Origin: Cladopsammia gracilis
Taxonomy: Eukaryota > Cnidaria > Anthozoa > Scleractinia > Dendrophylliidae
Direction: 5' to 3'
Length of the DNA stretch: 64,000 bases
Assembly: GCA_022457155.1 (NCBI GenBank)
Contig: JAJGOT010000754.1
Coordinates: forward strand, 216,032 to 280,031
The notes under the pieces were generated by a model, which saw only the letters and a program-made list of their open reading frames with translations, had not been told where the DNA came from and did not search any database. Position 1 is the stretch's first letter. Every line of letters starts with the position of its first letter. The translations under genes were made by a program, and so were the position numbers. This document shows positions 32,485 through 45,504 of this stretch, piece by piece.

Positions 32485-34557
32485 TTAACAAGGCAGTTCA
32501 CAGCAAATCGCTCAAAAAATTATCATCCTCCACAACCCCTGATTCCCGATTGACTTTGAAATACTAACTTTTCAGCGAGGCTGCACACGAGCTTAAAAAC
32601 AACACAATAAAATAAGACACAAAGTAAGCTGAGCTTCTCCATTTGCGTCTTTGGCGAACCTGAGCGCAAACAAAAATCTTTTCTGTTCCATTTTATTCGT
32701 GTTATATGGTCTTGGCCCACGGTTTGATTTCCATCTAGTAAAGTGTCAAATACAAACTACTTTGGTACTATTGGTGCCAAGGCCTGTAAATTCGGTTCAA
32801 TGTGGAAAAAATTATATAAAGAGGTTTATCCGGGTCAAAATTCAGTTTTACTGTTCTGTTGTTCATTTTTGCTATCTTGCTATTTTCGTTTGGTATTACG
32901 CTGTTCAGTTTTGCTGGTCTGTTTTGCTCATTATTCAATTGTTTTGTTTTGCTATTCTGCCATTCAGTGTCGCTATTTTGATGTTCCGTAATACGCAGTT
33001 CAGCTCTGCTGTTATATCCTGCTTGGTTCCAGTCTCGCCCGGAGAACTAATACCTGATTCAAGGTATCTTGGAGTGAAAGGGTGAGGAGTAGAGAATTTC
33101 TTAAACCCTCTGCCGGACAGGGGGTAAATGTCTCCAGAAGCCAAGCGGCCCTCAGCTCGTCAGAAGCCAGCTGGCTTCGTAAACTTAATTCCCCATCTCA
33201 TAGCATGGAACCAAAATCAACAAATTAAAGCTGTATCTTTGTTCATAGTAAGCATTCTCCTTAACTTAACACAGCTTATCGCGCGCCCTAAACGTTTTCG
33301 GCACTTTCGAGGAACCCACGCTAGAATCGTAAGTCCTCTTAACATTAACCTGGGCGCGGCAAATAACAGAATGAAAAATTTCTTTTGTGAGCACGTACAA
33401 TTTAACCTTTACATAACGGTGTTGAACATTTGATTTCATGTAATGTGAAGTATGACAAACATGTAGATAAACAGGAAAAATAAAAGTCATCGACCATAGA
33501 ATGTTGTGCTGATCCAGATTGTTCAAAGGTTCTAGGTAACCCATGATTAGCGCCAATCTCGAATTCACTCATCTTTATACTCACTTTACAATAGGGTGCC
33601 TGTAAATTATTTTCCGCTAACAAATTGACCTATTACAAGTCTAGAAATATAACTGAAAAACTAAACAGCAAAAGTCTTTTAAACAAGAGAAACAAAAAAT
33701 ATTTTTAACATTCAACCCCAGATTTGCGGCTTTGTAAAACAAGGCCCTGACTTACCACAAATGTCACATGGATAAGACCAAAATACCAGTAATGACGGTT
33801 TTTATTTACATGCGGTAACTTTTAAAGCAATAAAAACGAAAATACATGGTGCGGGACAACACAACAGAGCGCGGCTTTAACTAAAGTGTACCCTTAAAAA
33901 AAAAACTAATTGAAAAGTACTACGCAAGTAAATAATTAAAATGAATGTCTATTATATAAAATTGAAATGCCTGCATAGAGTTAAGGTGACAAATCGTGAA
34001 ATGCTAAAGATTAAAAAAATCGAATATCATAGAGTTAATATCAACATAACGGAGACGTCGAGGAAATATCGCAAGGGACGCAACACTGTCAGGATCGAGA
34101 ACACTAAGTAAAGCAGTAGAGTAGCGTTTAGTAGACATTTCTTTTCGTGAACGGAAGTGCGCAATATCAAAACAGGACGGAAGTCAGTATTCGTCCAAGT
34201 GATTATTTATAATGCTCTCCTTCCCCATGCGCGCTAAGGCGTGTTGATCATGTTACCTTTTCCGTGCTAGATCAAACCTTTATTGCGCTCTTCATTAACA
34301 CTCTAAAGTAAAAAACAAAACCAACAGTTTATTTTCGTTTTTGTTTACCGCCGCACATATCAAAGCGGACATCTCAGGAAACTGATAACCGGCGATGTTT
34401 TACGCGTAATGCGTAAAGATTATGTTTGTGGATTGTGATTGGTGGATTTCGATCCGTTTTGTTAGTTTGTTTTCAGGGCTCCAAGGTTTGTCGTTATAGT
34501 TATCATTGACGGCCGGCAGCGTAAAACATAAACCTTAGTTTGGCTTTGAATTTGCAG

Positions 34558-34638
34558 AGGTCGCGTGTCATTGAAAGGCGCCGTAAGGCCGATATGAAGG
34601 AACTAATATGCGCTCTCTTCCGTTCAAATTGGAATTAA
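34558..34638 (+). other. Possible orphan terminal exon, copy 1 (26 codons)
   Basis: After TTGAATTTGCAG an open frame reads RSRVIERRRKADMKEL to SNWN and TAA, with AATAAA at 34639. The second copy (35069-35149) keeps the same peptide. I recognise no family and found no partner exon upstream, so coding status is doubtful. Confidence 0.2.
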
Positions 34639-35068
34639 AATAAATCACTTAATACTGAATTAACCGCCAACTATTATGTGCTATCTGCGCCGGATCTAGG
34701 GGAGGAGTCCATCCCCCCCATCCCCCCCCCCCCCCCCCCACGCCTATCTGGCACAAAACATAAGGCCATAATTGCCGATTTTTTTTTTAAACCGCCAAAA
34801 TTTTTACTCCGTGTCGTCGCCACTTATTCATTCTCCCTCCAACCCTCCCTCTTCTCCCGCTAAGAACAAGTCTGACTCCGCCACTGAGCACCGACTCTTG
34901 CCGACCTCGAATAACTCTTTGCGAGCGACAATTCAACAGGTAGTAACTATTTCCGCCAGTTTATTTTTTTCATTTTCTCAGGTAGAAATTCTCGAAAATG
35001 TCGCTAGTATTTTTTTCTTAAAACGCGGTACGTTTTTAAGCTGGTTGTTGTATTCACTGGTAAAACAG

Positions 35069-35149
35069 AGGTCGCGTGTCATTGAAAGGCGCCGTAAGGC
35101 CGATATGAAAGAACTAATATGCGCTCTCTTCCGTTCAAATTGGAATTAA
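35069..35149 (+). other. Possible orphan terminal exon, copy 2
   Basis: It encodes the same 26-residue peptide as 34558-34638; the one substitution (AAG to AAA) is synonymous. AATAAA again follows. Confidence 0.2.
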
Positions 35150-36529
35150 AATAAATCATTTCATACTGAATTGTCCGCCAACTATTATGTGCTATCTGCG
35201 CCGGATCTAGGGGAATACACTCCCCCCCCCCCCCCCCCCCCCCATCCACCCACGCCTATCTGGCACAAAACATGAGGCCATAATTGCCGATTTTTTTTCA
35301 ACCGCCAAAATTTTTACTCCGTGTCGCCGCCACTCCAACCGTCCCCCTTTTCCCGTTAAGATCAAGTCTGACTCCGCCACTGAGCACCGACTCTTGCTGA
35401 CCTCGAATAACTCTTTGCGAGCGACAATTCAACAGGTAAGAACTATTTCCGCCAGTTTTTTTTTTTTTTTTTTTCATTTTCTCAGGTAGAAATTCTCGAA
35501 AATGTCGCTGGTATTTTTTTTTCTTAAAACGCGGTACCTTTTTTAAGCTAGTTGTTGTATTCACTGGTAAAACAGATACTGACGCCATGGCTTGTTAATT
35601 ATGTCAGTGTTTTGGAGGACGTTCAAAGGGATCGAGGTAGAACAGTCCTGGTTATCAGTACACAGTACCGCACCCCACTCCCTCGTCTATCCCCCTCCCC
35701 CCTCCCCATATAATATGCCATGTTCATGTTTCACTTAAAATTTGTTTATGTTTCAATCGAATTCTTACGACAACTGTTGCTTTAATTTAAAACCACTCCA
35801 AATCTTTTCTGAGAGTAAGCCTAGCAGGAGAATTTGTTTTCTCACCTTGTCAAAAAGCATTTTTTCCTCATTCACAATAGGGTCAATCAAACACTGAGAA
35901 GGACTCGTGTCAGTTTTCACTATCTTAGGAAAATTCCGATGATAGCGTGGGAAAAGGTTGAGAAAATAATAAACAGTGATTTCTACTTTTTTTAACAACG
36001 AAATTGACCAGCTGTTTTTGTAACCCAAGTTGGGGTGTCGCTAAAACAACAGTTTTGTTTTGAATTGTTTGCTTCTAATTAGAACGTGAGAGTTACCTTC
36101 AAAACAGCAAACTGTATGTTTTTTTTTTTTTGCGGACCTATTTGTTGATCGCATTCATTTGTCAAAAGTAATCCCATATTATTTGGCTCAAATGAGAATT
36201 CTGAGGGGTTCAATTCTGGCGAAACTTCTACGAAAGTGGCATGAAAAAATGCAGTTAATTTTGTAAAAAAAAGTCACAATAATAACAAAATCTAGTTTAT
36301 TAAATTATCTTGTTCGCTACGTAATAGAAAAATATTAGTCTTGCTCTTTTTTTGTCTTCAAAACAATATTTTCCCAATACGAACCGAACAAGAGAATTTA
36401 ATAACACATGATCTATGTTTACCTTTGTAAGTAGACGTTATATATTAAGATTCTTCACATTTTTTCTGAGAGATGAACTAATATATACTTGGCAATCGTT
36501 ATCTTGTCTCTTTCACGTCCACTGAAGAT

Positions 36530-36975
36530 GTGGGGTCTCTGGATGACGATTGAGCAGTACTTTACTTTACAGTACTGTTTGTTATGCTGTGCAAAGTGCT
36601 TCTAACTATAAAGTTTCGGGATGAAATCCGTATGACGATTCAAATTAAAGCTATTGAGCAGTGCTTTCTAGCAATGTTGTTTATCAAGATGCTGTACAAA
36701 GTGGTCCTCACTTTTGAGTCTGTGGATGAAATCCTTAAGTATGATGATTCAAATTAAAGCTACTGAGCATTACTTTACTCGCGATGCTGTTTGTTATGCT
36801 GTACAAAGTGGTCCTCACTTTTGTGTCTGAGCTGTGGATGAAACCTTCAGTGTGACTGTTCAAATGAAGACTTTTCAGACCTACTTTCCTTTTGAGCTGC
36901 TTATTTTTCACGATTTGGCAAAATGAGATTTAGGAATTTTCTTTTCTTGGCAGTAAAGAGGTTAAAACATTTAAG
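36530..36975. mobile_element. Diverged relative of the piggyBac-like MITE with about four internal units
   Basis: Units of about 90-105 bp contain GAGTCTGTGGATGAAATCC and ATTCAAATTAAAGCTA-type blocks in the reverse orientation of the 16.3-kb copy. The right end reads GGCAGTAAAGAGGTTAA, a worn GAAAGGGTTAA. Confidence 0.55.
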
Positions 36976-37212
36976 ATATTACTAAGGGGTATCAATCAAA
37001 TTGATATTTTGTTTAGCGTTCTGAGAATTTATTAGTCATATTATCAAGGGCGAGGCTGGGCGGATGCCAGAGTAAGAATTTACAGGGTACAAATAAATAT
37101 ATGTATAATAAATTACAGGGGTGAGTTCGAGATAATATGCCCGACTTAGACGATGATTTGGTTTCTTATTATCACTTCACGCGGATACACGAAGTTCGAT
37201 AAAACACACGCT

Positions 37213-37487
37213 GACACTCTCAGAGTCAATCAAATGTAGTTTTAACTTTTGAGTCTGTGGAATGGTGTGACTATTCAAATGAAACCTCTTCGGCAGTACT
37301 TTTGCATGGTACCATTTGTTCTAACTTTTGAGTCTGTGGATGAAATCCTATGGTGTGACTATTCAAATGAAACCTCTTCGGCAGTACTTTTACATGCTAC
37401 CAGTTTGTTTTTCAACATTTTACAAACTGAAATTTGGGATTTTTCTTAAATTTTGAATTTTGGCACTCTTGGGAGTGAAAGGGTTAA
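37213..37487 (-). mobile_element. piggyBac-like MITE with two internal units
   Basis: The right end CTTGGGAGTGAAAGGG is followed by TTAA (37484-37487). The left end (ACTCTCAGAGTCAAT) is worn. The AACTTTTGAGTCTGTGG unit occurs twice. Orientation is opposite to the copies at 16.3 and 30 kb. Confidence 0.7.
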
Positions 37488-37763
37488 TATATTGGAACTG
37501 TATGGAGAAACAAGGTCTTCTCTTCTGGTTCATGCACTGAGTTTATGAAAAAACAACAACAGAATCCGAGGCCATTCGTGTGTCGAGTCTCACAGTGTTT
37601 CATGTCAGCAAGAAAAATAAAATTCAATTTGCAAAACATCGGGAACCAAACATCATCCACAGACTCCACGGTTAGAACAAGAAAGTACAATGGTTAGAAC
37701 TATATGCACTACAGTGGGGGATCTCGACTCCACCGTAAGAGGAGTAGGGAGTAAGAGTAAGTG

Positions 37764-37791
37764 GGGGGTGGGGGAGGGGGGGGGGGGGGTA
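37764..37791. repeat. G-rich low-complexity tract
   Basis: GGGGGTGGGGGAGGGGGGGG-like sequence of variable length. Confidence 0.7.
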
Positions 37792-38237
37792 GAGACTGAA
37801 TCCGCCACTGCACTACACGAGGAAAAACTAACAGTGTCGATTCTGAGAGTGAACAGGTTGATGGTTTGTAGTCTTATCGGACAGTTTCTTGCCTCAGTAA
37901 CTCGCAAGCTGTTAAATATTTAACAGTTTATATATAATATTTCGTAAAGCTTCAAATTCGCGCTTTGAAGCGCCGGAAAGTCAAAGTCTGCAGTATAACT
38001 ACCTATTGCGTTCATGACGTTAAACGCAGAATGTACTGACTTAGGTTTTATTGGTGGACATAAACTGTATAATGATCGTATAGTTCTAGTATGGGTAGCC
38101 GTGGTACATCCGGGCACCTAAATATATAATGGAGTTGTTCCGCCATCTTGTGATTAAGGCTTCTTCTAGGGGGACCTCCTATTTTCCCCTTCTCAGTAAT
38201 TCGCTCGCCAATTTTCTGTCAAGCCCATACCCCATCG

Positions 38238-38274
38238 CCGCCCCCCCCCCCCCCCCCCCAAAAAAAAAAAAAAT
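38238..38274. repeat. Poly-C / poly-A junction
   Basis: About 20 C followed by about 14 A, a typical place for assembly error. Confidence 0.8.
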
Positions 38275-38419
38275 GGAGCCTGTTCACAGATTATCATGCG
38301 AGTGATGATCTTTACAAACTGAAATATTAAAAAAAAACGAATATATTATTGCGACAATAAATAGTCTTTTATTCAGTGCTTTTATCATTTAAACGTTTCT
38401 GAAAATATTGTCGTGAAGT

Positions 38420-38690
38420 CCTACAAGTTTCGCCGCCCCAGCTTAAGACATGTTCGTGGACAAAATCCCACAGTGTGATCTCTCGATCAATTTAAATTTA
38501 TAAGCAGTGTTTTCATGTGGTGCTGATTATGATTAAGCTACATGTATGAATGTGGTTCTAGCTTTTGAGTTTGTGGTTTCATAATCATAAAAAGTGGTTA
38601 CTCATATGAAGGCTTTTGAGCACTCAACGTTTCTATAGTGCCGCTACGTTTTTAGTATTTTACAAAACCAGACTTTTTCCCTCCTATAAT
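38420..38690. repeat. Worn copy of the piggyBac-like MITE family
   Basis: GCTTTTGAGTTTGTGG, CTCATATGAAGGCTTTTGAG and TATTTTACAAAACCAGAC echo blocks of the copy at 37.2 kb. No ends are preserved. Confidence 0.35.
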
Positions 38691-38699
38691 TGTTAGTTT

Positions 38700-41600
38700 A
38701 GACGCTCATTAACGATGCGGGAAGGATGATTAAAAATTGAGGTTGGTGAGGGATTTCCCAAACGGCATGCTCACGACCAACTTTTGAGATTCAATCTTAT
38801 GAACCTTCAGTCTTGATTGAGGGCATGCTGCTAGTCAGCACGTTTAGTTAAGTTTGCGCTTGTTTCTATTAATGAAGCGAAGAAATCGATAGAAAATTTG
38901 CCTTCAATTGATCGATAAGAAGAGAAGGTGCGAGCGTGCTTCCTTAGTTTTGCGTGCGTGTGTGCGCGATTTTAAGTTTTCGCGCGGCCTATCGCGTAAA
39001 TTTTGTGACGCATGTAAACCAAAACAGACAAAAAACTCACGCAAAGGTCATGCATGTATACGCGGAACTTAACTGATCACCTTCTTGATGTAAGGAGTTG
39101 TATTTCATGATATCTTTGAATGTGCAGAGATTGCGAGTGAAAATGTGTCGAAAAAGGCACTTAAAGTGAGATATATCACACTGATCAAGCATACAGCCAA
39201 GATATCAACAACTATGTTTTTTTTGTGACTGACAAAAATAATTCTTTGCCTTTGTTGCAACAGGCTAAACTTGTTGTAGCATTTTTGTAGCATATATTTT
39301 CTTTGGAAAAAAATCTGAGCCTTTAATTAAAATATCGTTGAAATAAAAAGAAAGAAGATGAATAAATGTGGACTGAGTTCAAAACGAGCGGACGTAAGTT
39401 TGCTTTCAATATTTTTAATGTCGAATGCTAGGTTAAGACTGATAAGATTTTTGTCGCTGACAAGCAAGGACATTTTGATTTTTAAAAGCGTTTTTAAGGA
39501 AGTGATTAATATTCTTATTATTAATGCGCTGTTTTCGTCGGCGGAAATATATCAGATATTTTTCCGAGAAAATTCCAAATAAGTGCGCTATGGTTTTCAA
39601 TAAGTTTGTCAGTAACAAAGAAAACCACTCGTATAGTTAAGTTTCCAACGTAAGATTAAGGGGAAAAAGTTAAGAAAACAGGAAACAAACGCGATATTAG
39701 ATTTCTCAGTCCTCATCTCCTCTCAAGATGAAAACTTTAAGGAAAGCAGATAACAGATCAAGCGATAGCAAAGCACTTCCAAAATCCGAGCGCGATTGCA
39801 GGTCATATGGAACTCGCAACTCCGGAAGTCGGAATTCGGTGGTCGAATTGTTTATGCAAAGTGCGCCTTACAAGCCAAAACACAGCGTATCAGGTCCAGA
39901 AATCTAAGTCGTGGCAGGGTTTTTGAAATGTGTTTCCTCCATGAAATATGTATGCCTTGATCGTTATCACACCCACAATACGAACGCCTCGCTGTTGACA
40001 GAGTAAATCGTTTCCCATTGATTAATATTGAAAATGAAAATCGCATTCAACTCAAATCACCGCACTTTGTCTGGCTATTCTTTGCACTAATGTTTATGTA
40101 TTCAACTCATTTCTTCCTTATTAGAAATTAATGCGTTTTACAAGAAAAAAAAAACGAACACTAAGCTTCTTCCTGACTAGGTTTTAAGTTTGGTCCTGCA
40201 TCATAACATTCATGCACACCGCCGCGCCCTGCCTTTGAAATAAACAAATTAAAGATCATCCTAAAAAAAATCACTGATATGGTCCGATTATTAACATAAC
40301 CGAAGAGTGCTACTGGATTAAAAAACTTCCTTTCCTCAAATAAAGTTTTTAAAAGCCTTGCCGATCAAACCAGACGAATTGTGAAGAAAGTTGGACAGCA
40401 AAACTTGTTATCGCGTCCTGCTTAAAAAGATTTAATAAGCAGAAATTGATTCCACAGGCGAACGACAGGCGGTAAAAAGGTGGGATTTTTAAAACTTTAT
40501 ATGATATATATTTTTTGCTTATCCATGTTGAATTAGATTTTACCCGATGAAATAAATGTTGTTCATCCCATGTTCGCGGCTGTCGCTTTTAAAGATTGTT
40601 GTGAGACAAAATTCAACGACTGTCAACTGAAAGATACCAAGATTACAGAAAGCCGATTCCATCGTTCTTCAAAAGTGAACAAATTTGATATCAATCCGCC
40701 TCGCAAAATACGGGCTTAACATTATGGTCCTTATCGATATAAAAGACATGAATTTAGAGAAGAAAGTGATTTGTTTGATATAGGACTTTAAAATGAAATT
40801 TCTACGTCTGATTATATTTTTTGTGAAGACATATTTGACGATATTTATTTTTTCGAAGATCGGTTTTTCAAAGTGTGGTCGTGATCATAATTGACACCTA
40901 GGAAGATTCTTGGCATCTTTGTTGTTTAGAAATATGATTTCATTTTTTATTATCACACGGAGCGTATAAGACTTACGATGTATTGACAATTCTTTATTTT
41001 TTAGCTAAGCTTAAATATTTAGCACCCTTTCTTATAAAGACCAGTGAACTTTATCTACGGAGCCGTACATAATGTTCATGCAAAACCCGACATGTACATA
41101 TCATGATTGCAAGAGAAAGGCCCTTGACAAAACTTTATTTAAAAATAGTTTTTATCTCGCAATTAAACCTCACTTGTTAACCTTTTTCATGTTTTATACA
41201 CTTTGATCAGATTGAGCGAGCCGGTGGATAATGTTTCGAGGTTTTGTGTATCATAGCTGATCCTCTTAAAGTGTTATTTAAATTCGACAAAAATCGTGCT
41301 TGCCTGTTGGTTTTCAAGTGCGCCGTCATAACACACGATTTGTTTCTGCCACTTTCCAAGCGCAAGCCATCGTTCTTCGCTTTTTTATTTTCAAAAACAC
41401 GGCAGCTCAAGTAAATTCTTCGCTGTTAAATCTTGGAGAGGGTTGGACCCATTCCAGCCCCCTTTATCGGAATTTACTTTTCAGTTTAATTCGCATGGGC
41501 GAGACACCCTGTCGATGTCCGGAGTACCAGAGCAGGATATTGTAAGGAGTTTAATCCATTTTATGAAATCAGAACTCTTGTATTTATAACATTGAATAAT

Positions 41601-44600
41601 TGTTCAAACATTCTGGGATTTCCTAAGAGTTTTAGTTGAAATAATTTCTGGTGGGTGTCTTTATCTCTTTATACATTCATAGATTTATAACAAGTATACA
41701 CATCGACAGGTTTAAAAGATACGGTTTTTACGACTTTTTTTCTTGCCTATTAACAAATATATTTTTTGAGACCATTCGATCCGAGTAACGAAAATATTGA
41801 AGGTAAATGCTGCATAAATTGAGGATATTAGAAGTAGTTTGCGACTAAATCAGTAACAGATTTAGTTTGGGCAGAATCAACGTCCATGAATTGAAAACAA
41901 AACAAGAATCAACAGCAATTCACAATCCTTTCGATAAATTAATGAAAATATCTTTATATCTCTATTAACTAACACCAGTTTTAAAAAAGCGCACTATTCT
42001 GACAGGTTGTAACTTAGTCGTTACCTTGTTTTTACTTCGGAAAAGTGCCGAGAACTCAAAAAAAAATCGTGGATAAAAAAAATACAATTGGAAATTTTGT
42101 AACAATTCAAGAAGCGAAGAGAATTGTTGGTAAGAAGGGCGTGCGTTGTATTGCTCTAACAAACACAGCCCATGAAATCTGACACTAAACGAAGCTAAGT
42201 AAGAACTACAAAATCCACTCGTAGTTCGAGCACGCAAAATTTTGCCGGCACGCAAACGTGTTCCGATTGCACTCACGTGGAAATTAATCCTAGAAACCAT
42301 GTTCATTTTACAACACGATCTGTGTTTTGAAATTATTTGAAAGATCCTTTAATCCGTTAATTTTAAATCAATTCTTTATTTTTCTTTAAAAACGAAAACC
42401 AGAATGGCTTTGATCTTTTTAAATTCGATCCCGCCTGATGGAGCACATCTGCCCTCGAAGCTTACAGGGTCACGTGGTTGGGTAATGCTCGCGCCACTCA
42501 GTGCGCGCGAGATTGGTCGACAGGCTATGCATAGTAAAACAGTCCCATTATATTATGTGGTAAATATGTTTTATAAATATACGACGAATGTTTCAATTTC
42601 CTCCAGTTAATCGAATCTCTGATTTAAAACTGAACTATTGTGAAGACAATTTCAGAATAGAAACGCAAGTTTTTTATTTGAATCTCTCGCACTTCGTTTG
42701 ACGCCCGATCTTAACGGTGAGTGAGTTTGATATATATGTTTTCGATCGAGGGATTTCTTGTGTCTTCAAACATTTTCTTGGCCAAAACAAATCGTGCTAA
42801 GGGGGTCGTTGTTTGGGATTTTCGTTTCAGTTTGAATGACCTTTCAGCTTTTTCTCAACAAATCAATTTTTTGACACCTCTCACCCTATTAAACTTGTAA
42901 ACGCAAACACTTGAATTTTGTATACCCAGGGAAGTCGCTGCCTTCACATCAAAGATAAACCAAATTATTCACAAAAGCTTCTAATCTTTCCTGAGGTGAG
43001 ATTCTAGATTCCTGTTATGAAACTTAAACCCAAATATCTGCCTAGAAAATCTAAGATAAACCTTCGTAGGCGCATTTTAACATGAAGCTTGTTATTGTAA
43101 GAGTAATGACATCAAACGCGAAATTTTTGGCGCTGGTTGAGTTTATACGCAGTTCTGTGGCAGCTAGGTAGCGCTAGGTATTTAGGGCGGAAAATACGGT
43201 ATACTTTTAAAGCTTAAAGGAGGCGCAAAGTTGAGGAAATACGTGGTCATGTAATTCCTTCCTCCCAGTTTAATCTTGCCACAAATACGGTAACAAAATG
43301 TTTACTGTTGCGAATAGCGAAACGTTTCCGAGAACAATCGAGGTAGCATACAACGAATACCAAGATATGTTTGGCATAATGTGCATCCAGAGATAACCTT
43401 CAAAGATCTCCAAATTGAATAATTTATAAAAGCTAAGAGTTCATCGCTGTGTGAATAATTACACCGGGTCATTTTGAGTTGCACTTTTTCAAACGGCTGT
43501 TTGCGTGTTTCGGGGGATAAAAATAAAGCGAGATATTGTTGTGGCTCTCGGTTACTTTTTGCTACAAAATATAGTGAACGTGAAAATTTGTCCTGCATTG
43601 AGACTTCGATAAAAACTTCACACGAGCTTCGATCAATTTAACTTTATAAAGAATCTCATCGCAAATAATAAAATTTATAAGACAAAACTTCATTTGAAGA
43701 CGTGGATGGCTATCGATGTTTCAGTTTAACTGCAACAGTTTTGCCAAAAAAAAAGTAAGCTGGAAACGTGCCCTTGGACCAGAGAACGGATTTCAATTAG
43801 AACTTTCTAGTTACACACAAAACCCCGCCTTCTGAATGGTAAGGAACAACAGGGTAAGGTATAAATTCACCAAATAACCTATTGGCGTCACACGTCTTGG
43901 TAGAAGAGGCAGAAATTCAAACAATTTCTAATATATAACATATCAATGTCAAAATGAAGGGATCCCGTTACGAGCGCAATGTTTGTGTGGAAAATGAAGA
44001 AAGCCGGCAAAGAAATTAAAATAAATGCGAACTGGGTAATGGCGTTTGGTAGTATAGCCATCCAGATGTCTTAAGTATGGTCGCTGTGGATTTTTTTTTT
44101 TGTATATGTGTGTGTGTATGTGTGTGTCAAAATACGGTGTTTACAAACTCTGTATGGGCTCATTAATTTATCATTGTCTTAGCTTTTATCGAAGCAATTT
44201 TTTATTTAGCTACCGTAGGTGGGCGAATTTGTGTACCGAAACAGAATTTGCGGCTCCGGATAAGCCAGATGGATGGAAGAATTTGTTCAAAAAGTGACAA
44301 TTCATTTATAATTAGTGAATTGTCATGCCATCATTTCATTCTGGTCAAAAAAGAAATGTCACTTATGAAAACCTTTGTTTAGATTTTACTTACTTTATCA
44401 AGGACTTGGAAAGATCTGCTCAAATAAATCACAAGTCGGCTTGAAGAATTTTTGACGGGGCAAACGTCTTGCGTTTCACACATATTCGTCTTCCGTGTTT
44501 AAAAATGTCTTCTTTGCGGGTTTATATCTCGATTATTACTGAAAACAGGGTTCTTGTGTTTTGTAATTAAATTTCAACAGCATTTTTCAATCAAATTGCC

Positions 44601-44890
44601 GTCACATTGGAGATATTTTGGTATGTAAATGATGACTTTAGATGATTTTATTTTTTTCTCTTCTTGAATTAACTAACGAAACGAAAATGCCGCATTCAAT
44701 AGTTGAAGGAAGAGAAGATCGATTTAAAAAGAAATATTAATGCCAATACAATAGGTCACCCACCGGATCAATATCAAAAAAAACCTGAAGTCTGTCAACC
44801 CCTGTTAAACCAAAAATTAATAGGCCTAGTTTTTTGTTATTTGACGCTAAATTTTGGATTTCCTTTGGTTGCGTGCTTCACGTACCCACC
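38700..44890. other. Gene-free AT-rich stretch upstream of the GATA locus
   Basis: I find no coding exon, few repeats and no clear TIR elements here, in contrast to 1-38 kb. The low transposon load next to a developmental gene may mark regulatory DNA, but no individual enhancer can be defined by eye. Confidence 0.45.
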
Positions 44891-45361
44891 CTCAGGTAAA
44901 TGTCAGCGGGAACAATTTTGATTTCCGTTGGTAATCGGGCATTCCGGGACAGGTAACGCTTTAACCAAGATTGAAGTGTGAAATTTATCGCTTCGTTCGC
45001 TGCGGTTCGCTTCCATTGTGCATTGAGCCTGGGGAAATGGGTGTCCGCGCTTACTACGCCTGCCTTGAAGGACTTTGAAGGCCTTGCCTAACGAATGGAT
45101 TCAATCAAACCGTATCCAGCGCAATACACAACCTCGGCGCCAGCGCTTCGCGCGGATATGACTCGTAAATCCGTCACACTCGAGTAGTTGAATCGTCTTG
45201 TGAGGTATTCGCGCAAATTCGCATCACTGCCCCGGTTGATTTGCTGGCGATGCGGGCAATAAATCGGTGGATTTCGTGAAAATCTCAGCTACATCTTGCG
45301 TGCTTAGAAGTCGGCGTTGCAAAGCATGTGTACGTTAGACAAAGCAGTGAATTAGACCGGT

Positions 45362-45504
45362 TCACTTGGCGCCCAATTGGCGCCCAAGCGCAGAAGTCGT
45401 ATAAATAGCATGTAACTCTAGCCCGGGCTTTCAAAGTGTACCTTTCTGAGCAGAAAAAGTCAGTGTAGCGACGGAGCTCGTTGAACAAATAAATCTCCAA
45501 CGAG
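45362..45504 (+). promoter_or_regulatory. Candidate distal GATA promoter and non-coding first exon
   Basis: A perfect TATAAATA box lies at 45400-45407. Just upstream is a doubled TTGGCGCC motif (45366-45387), which contains TTGGC half-sites resembling NF-I. Transcription would begin near 45430-45436. The putative exon has no ATG and ends at 45504 with CGAG|GTGAGT, a near-perfect donor. It lies on the same strand as the GATA gene, and the next convincing acceptor downstream is TTTCCTGTAG at 54183, before the GATA coding exon. The link to GATA is inference. Confidence 0.5.

Larger units (their letters stand above)
34555..35577. repeat. Tandem duplication, period 511 bp
   Basis: CAGAGGTCGCGTGTCATTGA begins at 34555 and 35066, and the second copy ends near 35577. 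The copies differ mainly in poly-C and poly-T length and small indels. Both contain the candidate terminal exon at 34558/35069 and a C tract (34722-34738, 35221-35243). Confidence 0.9.

Noticed and set aside
32651..33085. 144-codon plus-strand open frame rich in hydrophobic residues
   Set aside because: The sequence reflects T-rich low-complexity DNA (TTTTGCTATTCTG-like runs), with no domain, no splice context and no conservation clue.
13241..38274. Long G and C homopolymers as regulatory G-quadruplexes
   Set aside because: Most lie in degenerate repeats or at likely assembly weak points; length and purity cannot be trusted from this sequence alone.
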